From Sinorhizobium chiapasense (GTDB lineage Bacteria; Pseudomonadota; Alphaproteobacteria; Rhizobiales; Rhizobiaceae), in NCBI RefSeq assembly GCF_036488675.1, contig NZ_CP133148.1:1674001-1738000 (forward strand): a DNA stretch of 64,000 bases, read 5' to 3'. The translations under genes were made by a program, and so were the position numbers. Shown here piece by piece: positions 39,734-48,576 of the stretch (the first letter of the stretch is position 1; every line of letters starts with the position of its first letter). The notes under the pieces are model-generated. The model saw only the letters and a program-made list of their open reading frames with translations, had not been told where the DNA came from and ran no database searches.

Positions 39734-41230
39734 TTGGCGCCCATTTTGAGCAGCTTCAAAGATGATGCCCTGATTGCGCTGGACAATCTTGCCGATCGCG
39801 CATCCGGGCTCGTCAATCCCGCAGTCCGGCTCGGAGTGACCGGCCTGTCACGTGCGGGCAAGACAGTCTTCATTTCGTCGCTCGTCCATAATTTGTTGAA
39901 TGGCGGTCGCCTGCCCGTGTTCGAAGCCATCCGATCCGGGCGGGTCTCGAAGGTCCGGCTGGAGCCGCAGCCTGACGATGCGGTGCCGCGCTTCCAATAC
40001 GAGGATCATATCGCCGCCCTGGTCAGGGATCGGGTCTGGCCGGATTCGACGAGGGCGATTTCGCAGCTGCGCATCACGCTCGACTATGAAAGTGCCAGCG
40101 GCTGGAACCGGATGTTCTCGCCCGGGCGGCTCTCTATCGACATCGTCGACTATCCGGGGGAATGGCTGCTCGACCTGCCCCTGCTGGCGCAGGATTTCCG
40201 GCAGTTCAGCGAGAGCACGGTGCGGCGGGCGCGCGCCGGCATGCGCGCAGGCCTGTCGCGCGAGTGGCTGGCGCTTGCGTCGGTGAGAGGTGCCACTGCG
40301 GCAGCCGACGAGGGCGGCGCCCGGCGCCTTGCCGAAAGCTTCACCGCCTATCTGCAAGCCTGCAAGGCAGACGATCGGTCCCTCTCGACGCTGCCGCCGG
40401 GCCGTTTCTTGATGCCCGGAGATCTCGAGGGTTCGCCGGCGCTGACCTTTTCGCCGCTTCCGGATCTGCCTGCGGGTCGCGCCCCGAAAGGATCGCTCTG
40501 GGCGATGATGGAGCGTCGGTACGAGGCCTACAAGACCCACGTCGTAAGCCCATTCTTCCGCGAACACTTCGCCCGTCTCGACCGCCAGATCGTCCTCGTC
40601 GACGCCTTGCAGGCGATCAACCGGGGGCCGGAAGCGCTGAGTGATCTGGAACAGGCACTTGCCGACGTGCTTGCCTGCTTCCGGCCCGGCGCCAATTCGT
40701 GGCTTTCGGCCCTGTTCACGCGCCGGATCGATCGGGTGCTGATCGCCGCGACCAAGGCCGACCACCTGCACCACGAAAGCCACGACCGGCTCGAACGCAT
40801 CACCGCGCGGCTCGTCAGCCGCGCGGCCGAGCGGATCGGCATGAGCGGCGCAGGTCTTGAAGTGATGGCGCTTGCATCCGTCCGCGCGACGCGCGAGGCG
40901 ACGGTGAACCACGACGGCCACACGCTGCCGGTGATCGTCGGCACCCCGATCGCCGGAGAGAGGATAAACGGCGACGTATTCGACGGAGAAAGAAAGACAG
41001 CGATATTTCCCGGTGATTTACCGGAAGATCCTGAAGTTCTTTTTGAGCCAGTGGACGGGCATCCTAAGGCCTCGAAACCCAAGGAAGCGGAGCGCGCGAT
41101 GCCTGAGCTGAACTTCGTGCGCTTCCGCCCACCGCATCTGGAAGAGACGCGCGGCGGGTTGAAACTCTCGGTACCGCATATCCGGCTTGACCGTGCGATG
41201 CAGTTCCTGCTCGGAGATCGCCTGGCATGA
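39734..41230 (+). CDS. YcjX family P-loop protein
   Basis: The 498-residue protein has a Walker A-type motif (GLSRAGKTVFISS), a DxxG-like DYPGEW segment and an AATKADHLH motif that resembles the GTPase base-recognition motif. YcjX proteins bind GTP-like nucleotides and are stress-associated; their function is not settled. The start is a TTG with GAGGA about ten bases upstream. The next gene, a YcjF-type membrane protein, overlaps it by four bases. Confidence 0.85.
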   Translation: MAPILSSFKDDALIALDNLADRASGLVNPAVRLGVTGLSRAGKTVFISSLVHNLLNGGRLPVFEAIRSGRVSKVRLEPQPDDAVPRFQYEDHIAALVRDRVWPDSTRAISQLRITLDYESASGWNRMFSPGRLSIDIVDYPGEWLLDLPLLAQDFRQFSESTVRRARAGMRAGLSREWLALASVRGATAAADEGGARRLAESFTAYLQACKADDRSLSTLPPGRFLMPGDLEGSPALTFSPLPDLPAGRAPKGSLWAMMERRYEAYKTHVVSPFFREHFARLDRQIVLVDALQAINRGPEALSDLEQALADVLACFRPGANSWLSALFTRRIDRVLIAATKADHLHHESHDRLERITARLVSRAAERIGMSGAGLEVMALASVRATREATVNHDGHTLPVIVGTPIAGERINGDVFDGERKTAIFPGDLPEDPEVLFEPVDGHPKASKPKEAERAMPELNFVRFRPPHLEETRGGLKLSVPHIRLDRAMQFLLGDRLA

Positions 41231-42303
41231 GCGACGATTTCAAGAACCATGGGCGCAAGCCGGCCGCATTCTCCGTCGAGCCTGACGAGCAGGCCAAAGG
41301 CGCGGAGCGACAACCACAACGGCGTGCGCCGGCAAGCTACAGCGACCGGGTCGTCATGACGCCTGATGCAGACGATCCCTTCATCGAGACGACTGCAGCG
41401 ATCGAGGGACTCAACCTGCCGGAAGCAACGCCGCGTCGACGACGGCTGTCCTTCGGCAAGGTGGCGGCGGGCGCGCTGGGAATACTGCTTTCGCTTGCCT
41501 TGGGATTGTGGGTAGATCACCTGGTTCGCGACCTCTTTTCCCGTGCCGATTGGCTTGGCTACGGCGCGATCGCCGTCGTCGCGATCGGCGCCCTCGCCTT
41601 CCTGGTCGTCATTGTGCGCGAACTGTCCGGCATGATGCAGCTGACGGCGATACAGCAGTTGAAAAAGGATGTCGGTGAAGCTGCAGCCAGCACCAGGACC
41701 GCGCGTGGCGCAACGGCAAGGCTCGTTCACCTGCTGGCCGCCAATCCCCGCACGGCGAAAGGTCGGGCGCGGCTTGCGGAAACAGAGGGCGAGATCATCG
41801 ACGGCCCTCATCTCATCGAGTTGACCGAGCGGGAATTGCTGACGCCGCTCGACCGCGAGGCGCGCCGGATCATTCTGGCCGCCTCGAAACGCGTGTCGAT
41901 CGTGACCGCCGTAAGTCCGCGCGCGCTCGTCGATTTAGGCTATGTTCTCTACGAATCGGCTCGGATGATCCGTGCGATGGCGGAACTCTACGGCGGTCGC
42001 CCAGGCACGCTTGGCATGCTGCGGCTCATGCGCGACGTCATCGCACATCTCGCTGTCACCGGTTCGATCGCCGCCGGCGACAGCCTCATCCAACAGGTCT
42101 TGGGCCACGGCCTCGCATCCAAACTCTCCGCGCGGCTTGGCGAAGGGGTGATCAACGGGCTGATGACCGCGCGCATCGGGATAGCGGCGATGGATCTATG
42201 CCGCCCCATGCCGTTCCGCGCGCTGAAGCGACCGGGGATCGGGGACTTCCTTTCCGATCTCGCGCCCGGCGCATCCCGTTCGGAAAATCGATCCGGGAAC
42301 TGA
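41227..42303 (+). CDS. YcjF-like membrane protein (TIGR01620/DUF697)
   Basis: The 358-residue protein has two membrane segments in the middle (about residues 75-95 and 102-125), a charged N-terminus and a C-terminal DUF697-like domain with Gly/Ala-rich helices (GLMTARIGIAAMDLCRPMPF). YcjX and YcjF are a conserved pair; here the ATGA overlap shows tight coupling. The function is unknown beyond envelope association. Confidence 0.85.
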   Translation: MSDDFKNHGRKPAAFSVEPDEQAKGAERQPQRRAPASYSDRVVMTPDADDPFIETTAAIEGLNLPEATPRRRRLSFGKVAAGALGILLSLALGLWVDHLVRDLFSRADWLGYGAIAVVAIGALAFLVVIVRELSGMMQLTAIQQLKKDVGEAAASTRTARGATARLVHLLAANPRTAKGRARLAETEGEIIDGPHLIELTERELLTPLDREARRIILAASKRVSIVTAVSPRALVDLGYVLYESARMIRAMAELYGGRPGTLGMLRLMRDVIAHLAVTGSIAAGDSLIQQVLGHGLASKLSARLGEGVINGLMTARIGIAAMDLCRPMPFRALKRPGIGDFLSDLAPGASRSENRSGN

Positions 42304-42366
42304 TTGCCGGCAGTGGTGACGGCGTCAATCGTGCCTGTTCACGGAGGTATTGCGATCCTGGCGGCG

Positions 42367-43158
42367 CTATATGCCGGCATACCAGTCGTAGCCGAGGTCC
42401 TCCCAGAAACCGCCGTTTCCCTGACCGTAGGGTGCGAGGTCTGAGGCGAGCTCGATCGAGCGAACGTATTTCGCCATCTTGTATCCGAGCTGACGCTCTA
42501 CCCGCACACGCAACGGAGCGCCGTTCGCGACCGGGAGCGGCGCGCCGTTCAATCCATAGGCCAGGATCGTCTGCGGATGGCGGGCATCCAGCATATCGAT
42601 CGATTCGTAATAGGCGACCTCCCCGGATAGGCCGAGATTCATCGTGTCGAAGCATCGAAAGACGACGTAGCGCGCGTCCGACTTCGCCCCGGCCTCGTCC
42701 AGCACGGCGGCGAGCGGAACACCGGTCCACTTGGCGATGCAGCTCCATCCTTCGACGCAATCGTGCCGGGTGATTTGCGTGCGTGACGGCATATTGCGCA
42801 ACTCATCGAGCGATAGGCTCAGAGGCCGGTCGACAAGGCCGCCGACCTCCAGCCGGTAGCCGGCGAAACTTGCGTCCCGAAGAGCGGCGTAGATGGAGTC
42901 CGTGGGGTCGGTTGAGCCGTTCGGCTTTTGGCCCTGACGGATCTCGCTCTCCGAAAATTCCTTCGCCAGACTGTCGGCACCGACCAGGAATCGCTGGACG
43001 CGATAGGTCAGGCCATTCGCCCTAGCCATTGCGTTGCGCACGGTCGCATCGCTCGACAGCATGCCGTCCAGCGCGTCGCACTCAACCAGGGGCATCGTCG
43101 AGACGGCAACACCCGCGGCGGTCAGAAAGCGTCTGCGGTTGATGATGATCCGGCTCAT
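42367..43158 (-). CDS. Molybdopterin-dependent oxidoreductase (sulfite-oxidase family), Tat-exported
   Basis: The 263-residue protein starts with a twin-arginine signal (NRRRFLTAAGVAVST) and contains the Oxidored_molyb domain, with the cofactor Cys in HDCVEGWSCIAKWTG. It is close in type to MsrP/YedY but shorter. The adjoining cytochrome b gene overlaps by four bases and should pass electrons to or from it. The substrate is unknown. It follows the YcjF-like gene convergently. Confidence 0.88.
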   Translation of the reverse strand: MSRIIINRRRFLTAAGVAVSTMPLVECDALDGMLSSDATVRNAMARANGLTYRVQRFLVGADSLAKEFSESEIRQGQKPNGSTDPTDSIYAALRDASFAGYRLEVGGLVDRPLSLSLDELRNMPSRTQITRHDCVEGWSCIAKWTGVPLAAVLDEAGAKSDARYVVFRCFDTMNLGLSGEVAYYESIDMLDARHPQTILAYGLNGAPLPVANGAPLRVRVERQLGYKMAKYVRSIELASDLAPYGQGNGGFWEDLGYDWYAGI

Positions 43159-44015
43159 CGTTCGGGTTCTCCTTCGGTCGCCTCCCCGTCGATCCGGTAC
43201 CGTCCGGTCACCATGGAGCGCATCTCGTTGATCGGTCCGGCCGCAAAGACCATGAAGATGTGGATGGCGAAGAAGCCGACGAGCAGCATCATGACAACAA
43301 AATGGATGGTGCGTGCCGTCTGGCGGCCGCCGAAGATCTCCGTGAGCCAGGGCACGGCGGCGTTCATTGCCGGCGACATCGTCAGTCCCGTCAGGAACAT
43401 GAGCGGGAAAAGGCCCAGAAGAACAACCGCATAGGAGATTTTCTGAAGACCGTTGTAAGAGCGGCCATGATGAAAACGGAACCGTAAATGCTCGACGACA
43501 CTGCCCGGCAAGCCGCGAATATCCGAAAGGGTCGGCAGAATATCGCGCCGCAGATGGCCGGTGATCAGGCTTGCAGCAAACCACGAGGCGAACGTGGCCG
43601 CGAACAGCCAGGCGAAGAAGAAGTGGACGACCCTGCCAGTCGCGAGATCATGATAGGAGGGCACAGTCAGCCAGGCCGGAAATGCCTGGTACGCCCGGCT
43701 GTCCTCCGGGCCGCTGACACCGAGCAGGCCGGTTGTGTCGATGGGCCGACCGAACAGGGTCGTCAGACCCTCGGCATTACCGTCGGCTCCTCTGACTGCG
43801 CGGATCGACAGCACACTGTTGTCGAATGCGAAACCGGATTGCTCGCCGATATAAAGCGATGGGTGGGCATTGAAGATCTGCAATCCGCTGAGGAGCAGGA
43901 AGAACAGCGCGACCGCCCATATCCAGTGCGTGATCCGCGTCGCGAGGCCGTGCCGACGAATCGTCGTCCGCTGCATGTCAATGTCGTGCTTTTGCTTGTC
44001 TATCGCCGTTGCCAT
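43155..44015 (-). CDS. Cytochrome b/b561 membrane subunit
   Basis: The 286-residue protein has four membrane segments with paired histidines (HGLATRITHWIW, VVHFFFAWLFAA, HFVVMMLLVGFFAIHIF), as in the b-type cytochromes of hydrogenases, formate and thiosulfate reductases. It is larger than MsrQ and of another family. The ATGA overlap with the molybdoenzyme gene supports a two-protein redox complex at the cytoplasmic membrane. Confidence 0.88.
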   Translation of the reverse strand: MATAIDKQKHDIDMQRTTIRRHGLATRITHWIWAVALFFLLLSGLQIFNAHPSLYIGEQSGFAFDNSVLSIRAVRGADGNAEGLTTLFGRPIDTTGLLGVSGPEDSRAYQAFPAWLTVPSYHDLATGRVVHFFFAWLFAATFASWFAASLITGHLRRDILPTLSDIRGLPGSVVEHLRFRFHHGRSYNGLQKISYAVVLLGLFPLMFLTGLTMSPAMNAAVPWLTEIFGGRQTARTIHFVVMMLLVGFFAIHIFMVFAAGPINEMRSMVTGRYRIDGEATEGEPER

Positions 44016-44254
44016 GTCCGAGACCTCCCGCGATATGACGATGACGTAGCAGGCGGCAATAGAGTTTCAAAAACACGTCTGCCCCGACCGACGCAATTCC
44101 CGGTGAGGCCCGCGTGAGCCGCGTAAACGGCGCTTTTGACAGGCCGCTTTCCAGGTGGATTGGCATGTATATGAGCAACAAAGAAACCGTCCATTAACCA
44201 TTTGAGCGCAAATGTGGTTACCAGTTTCGGACGTTGACCCATCAAGGATCGATT

Positions 44255-44806
44255 ATGTTCTCGCGCCCTTCTTTGATCGTTCGCGGCGTTGCCGCTTTTG
44301 CGCTTGCTGCCACTGTCGGCCTTGCGTCGCCGGCGTCTTCCGGCGCCCGCGACAAGGCGTTTTTCGAGAAGGTGGCCGGCCAGTGGAAAGGTCCCGGCGA
44401 GATCGTCGCCGGCAAATACAAAGGCACGAAATTTACCTGCGACCTCATCGGCGAACCGACATCGGGTGCAGACGCCGGGATCAAGCTTGACGGCTTCTGC
44501 CGGGTCGGCGTCTTCAAGCAGGCGATGTCTGCCATGATTACGCAGAAGGGCAGCAGCTATACGGGCAAGTTCCTCGATGGCGCCGACGGCAAGGGGCTCG
44601 ACGTGGTCTCCGGTAATGTCGCCAAGGACAAGGTCGTCGTCGGGATCAACCGCAAGCAGCTCAATGGCGCAATGATCGCCCGGCTGCAGGATGCGGAGAC
44701 GATGAACATCACGATCTCCGTCAAGGTCGAGGAGACCATGATCCCGGTTATCGGCGTCAACCTCAACCGGCAAATGGACAAGATCGCCGTCGGCTCGATC
44801 AAGTAG
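44255..44806 (+). CDS. Secreted hypothetical protein
   Basis: The 183-residue protein has a signal peptide (ending near SPASSGA) and then a mostly beta-stranded region with two cysteines (FTCDLI, DGFCRVG). I recognise no known family. The start is placed at the ATG six bases after AAGGA; a further ATG 21 bases upstream lacks one. A CtrA-like half site (TTAACCAT) lies at 44194-44201. Confidence 0.72.
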   Translation: MFSRPSLIVRGVAAFALAATVGLASPASSGARDKAFFEKVAGQWKGPGEIVAGKYKGTKFTCDLIGEPTSGADAGIKLDGFCRVGVFKQAMSAMITQKGSSYTGKFLDGADGKGLDVVSGNVAKDKVVVGINRKQLNGAMIARLQDAETMNITISVKVEETMIPVIGVNLNRQMDKIAVGSIK

Positions 44807-44818
44807 CGACGGAAGCCT

Positions 44819-44913
44819 ACAGCGCCGCGCGTCTTATCAGACGCGTAAAGGTCGCTGCGCTTTGAATTGCTGCATGTTTCCTTAGATCGGCTACGATTTA
44901 AGGAAACATGCAG
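44819..44913 (+). repeat. RIME-like intergenic element
   Basis: Both palindromes are present: agcgccgcgcgtcttatcag and its mirror, then gctgcatgtttcctta and its mirror ending catgcag. It is followed by a gcccggc/gccgggc terminator at 44924-44950. Confidence 0.85.
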
Positions 44914-44923
44914 TAGGCAAACG

Positions 44924-44950
44924 GCCCGGCCTCAGCGCCGGGCTTTTATT
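44924..44950 (+). terminator. Terminator after the secreted protein gene
   Basis: The stem gcccggc with gccgggc is followed by a T-rich run on the plus strand. It lies after the RIME-like element. Confidence 0.65.
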
Positions 44951-44972
44951 TTCCGGAAGGAGCTTCCCGCGT

Positions 44973-45497
44973 TCAGGTGCGCCTGCGCCACCAATCGGCG
45001 TCGCCATCCGCCACCTCAATTCCGGTGATATCGGCATCGTTCAGCCATTCGCGGACCATTCGCCCCTCTATGCAAAGGTCGGCTGCGAAGTCGGCAAGCG
45101 GCATCAGCACGAAACCGCGCATCGTCATGCGCGGATGCGGCAGTTCCAGCTTTTCGCTCGCTGAGATCACTTTGTCAAAGGTCAGCAAGTCGATGTCGAT
45201 CGTGCGCGGCCCCCAGCGCTCCTTGCGGATCCGCTTCATCGCCCGCTCGATATCAAGACAGGTATCGAGCAGCGCCTCGGGATCGAGCACCGTCTCCACC
45301 TCGGCGCAGGCGTTGAAGAACCAGGCTTGATCGGTCTTGCCCCAAGGGGGGGTTCGGTAGAGCCGCGACACGGCGGCAATCTTGCAGTCCGGTCTTTTAT
45401 CGAGTGCGCGCAATGCCTCCGCCATAGCCCGCGGCGGATTACCGAGATTGCCGCCGAGACCGAGCGTAGCGTGCCGCCAGGTCCTATTCTGCGACAT
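44973..45497 (-). CDS. folK: 2-amino-4-hydroxy-6-hydroxymethyldihydropteridine pyrophosphokinase
   Basis: FolK phosphorylates the pterin before FolP joins it to p-aminobenzoate. The 174-residue protein has the typical GGNLGNPPRAMAEALRAL start, SRLYRTPPWG, FFNACAEV and the signature RWGPRTIDIDLL. It overlaps folB by 14 bases. The start is the ATG closest to the conserved domain. Confidence 0.96.
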   Translation of the reverse strand: MSQNRTWRHATLGLGGNLGNPPRAMAEALRALDKRPDCKIAAVSRLYRTPPWGKTDQAWFFNACAEVETVLDPEALLDTCLDIERAMKRIRKERWGPRTIDIDLLTFDKVISASEKLELPHPRMTMRGFVLMPLADFAADLCIEGRMVREWLNDADITGIEVADGDADWWRRRT

Positions 45498-45855
45498 GCT
45501 CGACCGTGACTTCCACATAGTCCAGCACGCCCGGGACCGGCGCGTTCGGCTTGCGGATGGAAACCTTCGCGCGCCGGATTTGCCGGAAGCGTGCGCAAAG
45601 GGTCTTTGCAACCTCAAGCGCCAGCGCCTCGATCAGATAGCGCCGGCGCCCGGTGACGATTCTCTCGATTTCCGCAAAGGCGATACCGTAATGCACGGTG
45701 TCGTCGATGCAATCCTCCGCGAGTGCGGTGCCCTGCTCCACCTCGAGCTCGGCATCAACGAAGAAACGCTGTCCGAGAAACTCCTCCTCGTCGAGCACGC
45801 CGTGGCGGGCGAAGAAAGCACAATTCTTCAAGGTGATGATGTAGGTCCCGGTCAT
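45484..45855 (-). CDS. folB: Dihydroneopterin aldolase
   Basis: FolB releases glycolaldehyde from dihydroneopterin. The 123-residue protein has the expected opening (YIITLKNCAFFARHGVLDEE) and RRYLIEALA. The start overlaps the folP stop by four bases (ATGA), and the stop overlaps folK. The order folP-folB-folK is the usual folate operon. Confidence 0.95.
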   Translation of the reverse strand: MTGTYIITLKNCAFFARHGVLDEEEFLGQRFFVDAELEVEQGTALAEDCIDDTVHYGIAFAEIERIVTGRRRYLIEALALEVAKTLCARFRQIRRAKVSIRKPNAPVPGVLDYVEVTVEHVAE

Positions 45856-46721
45856 GGCTTCGTATCCCGTCGGCTGTTCTTTGCGGCCAGCATAGCATCT
45901 GCCAATACCAGTGCATCCCTGTTGATTGCGACATCATGCACTCGAAATATCGCAGCGCCCGCAGCCCTAAGCAGCGCGGTCGTCGCCGCCGTTCCGACGT
46001 CACGCGCCGGTGCATCTCGTCCTGTGACGGCGCCGATGAAGCGCTTGCGCGAAGTTCCGACCAGAATCGGCAAGCCGAAGCGATGCAACTCGCCGAAACG
46101 TGCCATCAGTTCCAGATTTTCGTCGGTGTCCTTGGCAAAGCCGAAACCCGGATCGAGTACGATTCTTTCCCGGGCGATGCCGGCCCCGGCTGCGATCGCA
46201 AGCGATCGGTCGAGAAAATGAAACTGATCATCGACGACATCATCGAGTTTCTGCCGGTCACGGCCCGTATGCATGATACAGAGCCCTGCGCCCGTCGCTG
46301 CCGCGACATCCGCGATCGCCGCTTCACGCTGCAGCCCGTACACGTCATTGGCGATGTGGGCGCCCGCTTCTACGGCGAGCCGCGCCGTTTCGGCACGGTA
46401 GGTGTCAACGGAAATGATCGCGTCGGTTTCGCGAGCCAGCCCGGCGATCACCGGAAGGATGCGCGCTTGCTCCTCCACGGCGGTCACCGGCGCTGCGTCC
46501 GGACGGGTGGATTCACCACCGATATCGAGGATTTCCGCGCCCTGCTCCACCGCACGCAGGCCCGCGCTTACGGCCGCAGCGGCATCGATGAAACGCCCGC
46601 CGTCGGAGAACGAATCCGGGGTAATGTTGATGATCGCCATCAAAACGCCACGCGGCCCTAGTTCGAGACTGCGCCCGTGCGCCAATTTCCAGCGAGACGC
46701 CTGAAATGGAGTGTTCGTCAT
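45852..46721 (-). CDS. folP: Dihydropteroate synthase
   Basis: FolP condenses the pterin pyrophosphate with p-aminobenzoate and is the sulfonamide target. The 289-residue protein has MAIINITPDSFSDGGRF, DIGGESTRPDA, DPGFGFAKD and GTSRKRFIG. Another in-frame ATG lies 36 bases upstream; the start chosen is nearer the domain. It leads the folP-folB-folK operon. Confidence 0.96.
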   Translation of the reverse strand: MTNTPFQASRWKLAHGRSLELGPRGVLMAIINITPDSFSDGGRFIDAAAAVSAGLRAVEQGAEILDIGGESTRPDAAPVTAVEEQARILPVIAGLARETDAIISVDTYRAETARLAVEAGAHIANDVYGLQREAAIADVAAATGAGLCIMHTGRDRQKLDDVVDDQFHFLDRSLAIAAGAGIARERIVLDPGFGFAKDTDENLELMARFGELHRFGLPILVGTSRKRFIGAVTGRDAPARDVGTAATTALLRAAGAAIFRVHDVAINRDALVLADAMLAAKNSRRDTKP

Positions 46722-46925
46722 GGTCCCATGATCCCGCGATGCCGAGAAGTGCGCCATATTCCATGGCCCACCAATCAAATTCAGCCTGTTGAATATCAAA
46801 GAGTTGCGAAGTTTTCTTCAAGCCACTCCGAGGTTCCGAGCGCCCTCCGCAGTCGATTTGTGTTGCGCTCGCGCTGGCTATGCCCCAAGCTTCAACGAAC
46901 TTCAACTAAAGAGAACCACGTATTG

Positions 46926-47552
46926 ATGTACCGAGTACGCGTTTCGCTGAAAGCCGCTCTCGTCGCGCTCCTCGTCGGCCTTCCGCTGGGGAGTGCTGCG
47001 GCAGAGACTGTGTTCAGCAAGAGCTTCACCTATTTCTCGATCGGCGGTCGCACGGCTGCCGAACTCGACAAGGCACTTGCTGCGGCCGGCCCTGTGATGA
47101 CAAGCACGGGCGCGCGCCATCCCGGAGCGACGCGGATCAAGTTCGGCGGCACGATCACCTATGTCAGCCGTGGCGGGCGCTGCGCCATCGGCACGGCGCG
47201 TGTAACGCTCAGCACGCGTATCATCCTGCCGCGTTGGAAATATCGCAAACAGGCGGGGCGCGATCTGGCATTGGTTTGGGACACGCTCGCGAGCGACATA
47301 AAGCGCCATGAGGAACGGCATGCGGAGATCGCCCGCAATCATGCGCGCCAGATGGAAAAGGCGTTTCTAGCCCTGAAGCCTGAAGCGGATTGCGAGCGTA
47401 TGCAAGCCAAAGTGGCTCGAACAAGTGCGACCGAAGTCGAAAACCACGACAAGGATCAGGCACGCTTTGACCGCACTGAGGCCGCAAACTTCGATCGCCG
47501 CATGATCCGATTGTTGCAATACCGGCTGGAAGGCCTCAAGGACGGGCGCTGA
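46926..47552 (+). CDS. DUF922 family protein, putative secreted zinc-dependent protease
   Basis: The 208-residue protein has a signal peptide (LLVGLPLGSAAAETVF), and the metal motif HEERH (HExxH type) in DIKRHEERHAEIARNHARQM. The C-terminal half is charged and helical. DUF922 proteins are annotated as predicted secreted zinc proteases; no substrate is known. The start is the ATG before MYRVRVSL. The frame is open further upstream but that part is shadow coding opposite folP. Confidence 0.82.
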   Translation: MYRVRVSLKAALVALLVGLPLGSAAAETVFSKSFTYFSIGGRTAAELDKALAAAGPVMTSTGARHPGATRIKFGGTITYVSRGGRCAIGTARVTLSTRIILPRWKYRKQAGRDLALVWDTLASDIKRHEERHAEIARNHARQMEKAFLALKPEADCERMQAKVARTSATEVENHDKDQARFDRTEAANFDRRMIRLLQYRLEGLKDGR

Positions 47553-47889
47553 GGTTATCGCCTCCTGCCCTTCGCGCACGATGCACTGCGATCCACAGTG
47601 CGACTCCTTGGCTTTGTTTTAGAAGCAAAAAATCGCCCCCCAAGAACAGGGTGACTATAATCCGGCAGCGCGCAAGGCGACTGCTCAAAACCCACGGTAT
47701 TTTATTGGCGAATTCTAACGATGGCAGTGAGAGGCCGACTCAGCTATATCGATACTATGAAGTGAGCGGTAGAATTGAAGTTCAACCTCTCGACGAGATG
47801 AGCGTTTAGCTATGAGTCGATAGTAAGACGCTTTGCTCGGATGGGACTTTATTTTGGTTTCGCGTCGTTGCTTCAGGCCTTTAATACAG

Positions 47890-48018
47890 CGCCGAAGCAA
47901 TGAAGCAAAAACAGGTTCTCCTGGCGTGTCCTGGTGCAGCAGATGCTCCCTCCCTCATCTGTTTGCGATACGCCCTCCTTGCCTCGCTCGTCGACGCGAC
48001 CAGCGAGGCATTTTTTTG
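47890..48018 (+). ncRNA. Candidate small regulatory RNA with C/U-rich loops
   Basis: Between two minus-strand-facing gene ends and on the plus strand, a strong rho-independent terminator (tgcctcgct, loop, agcgaggca, seven T) follows a chain of small hairpins: cagg-ttct-cctg and cagatg-ctccctccct-catctg, closed by ggcgt/acgcc. The loops carry CUCCCUCCC-like sequence, complementary to Shine-Dalgarno sites, as in several rhizobial trans-acting small RNAs. The 5' end is a guess. No protein gene explains the terminator. Confidence 0.5.
47980..48017 (+). terminator. Rho-independent terminator of the candidate small RNA
   Basis: The nine-base stem tgcctcgct with agcgaggca, and an inner gtcg/cgac pair, is followed by seven T residues. 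Confidence 0.8.
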
Positions 48019-48054
48019 TGTGCTGTGTTGGAGTAGCCGAGAACGGCCCCGGGG

Positions 48055-48375
48055 TCAGGCCTGGCGCTCCGGAACATGGACGACCAGCCCGTCCAGAGCC
48101 TCACTCATCTTGATCTGACAGGAAAGCCGCGACGTCGGACGTACGTCGTAGGCGAAGTCCAGCATGTCTTCTTCCATTGCCTCCGGCGCGCCGACGGCTG
48201 CCGCCCATGCGTCGTCGACATAGACATGACAGGTCGCGCAGGCGCAGGCGCCGCCGCATTCGGCTTCGATGCCCGGCACAGAATTACGAACCGCATTCTC
48301 CATGACCGTGGAGCCGTTCTCGACGTCGAGTTCGTGGCGCGTGCCGTCAAAGGCTACGATCGTAAGTTTTGTCAT
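48055..48375 (-). CDS. [2Fe-2S] ferredoxin, adrenodoxin type
   Basis: The 106-residue protein has the ligand pattern C-x5-C-x2-C in [15 protein letters not shown] and the fourth Cys in RLSCQI. Adrenodoxin-type ferredoxins give electrons to P450s or to iron-sulphur assembly. Its start overlaps the stop of the small upstream gene by four bases (ATGA). Confidence 0.93.
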   Translation of the reverse strand: MTKLTIVAFDGTRHELDVENGSTVMENAVRNSVPGIEAECGGACACATCHVYVDDAWAAAVGAPEAMEEDMLDFAYDVRPTSRLSCQIKMSEALDGLVVHVPERQA

Positions 48376-48566
48376 TTCACTTTCCGGAATGGATTGGTAG
48401 GAGTGGCCGCCAGCGCAAGTTCCTGCTGCAGCAGGCGGCGACGGCGCGGATTCAGCGCACGTTCTTCCAACAAATTGGCCAGCCAGTCAACAACGGCCGG
48501 TCGCGCCCCGTGGGACACGCCCGTCAGCGCGGCCGCGAACGGCTTCTGATACACGAGGCCCCGCAA
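48372..48566 (-). CDS. Small hypothetical protein between HPt and ferredoxin genes
   Basis: The 64-residue product has a helical, arginine-rich centre ([20 protein letters not shown]). The start is a TTG 10 bases after the HPt stop with no clear ribosome site; a GTG four codons in is an alternative. Its stop overlaps the ferredoxin start (ATGA), which argues for a real gene in the operon. I recognise no family. Confidence 0.5.
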   Translation of the reverse strand: MRGLVYQKPFAAALTGVSHGARPAVVDWLANLLEERALNPRRRRLLQQELALAATPTNPFRKVK

Positions 48567-48576
48567 GGGATTGAAG

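Larger units (their letters stand above)
47553..48054. other. 500-base intergenic region with candidate small RNA
   Basis: After the DUF922 stop lies an inverted repeat (gcactg ... cagtgc, 47583-47601). The middle (about 47640-47890) is AT-rich with no convincing gene. The right end holds the candidate small RNA and terminator described separately. Confidence 0.6.

Noticed and set aside
47715..47900. 61-codon minus-strand frame in the AT-rich gap
   Set aside because: No ribosome site, no hydrophobic or domain pattern; AT-rich non-coding DNA explains it.
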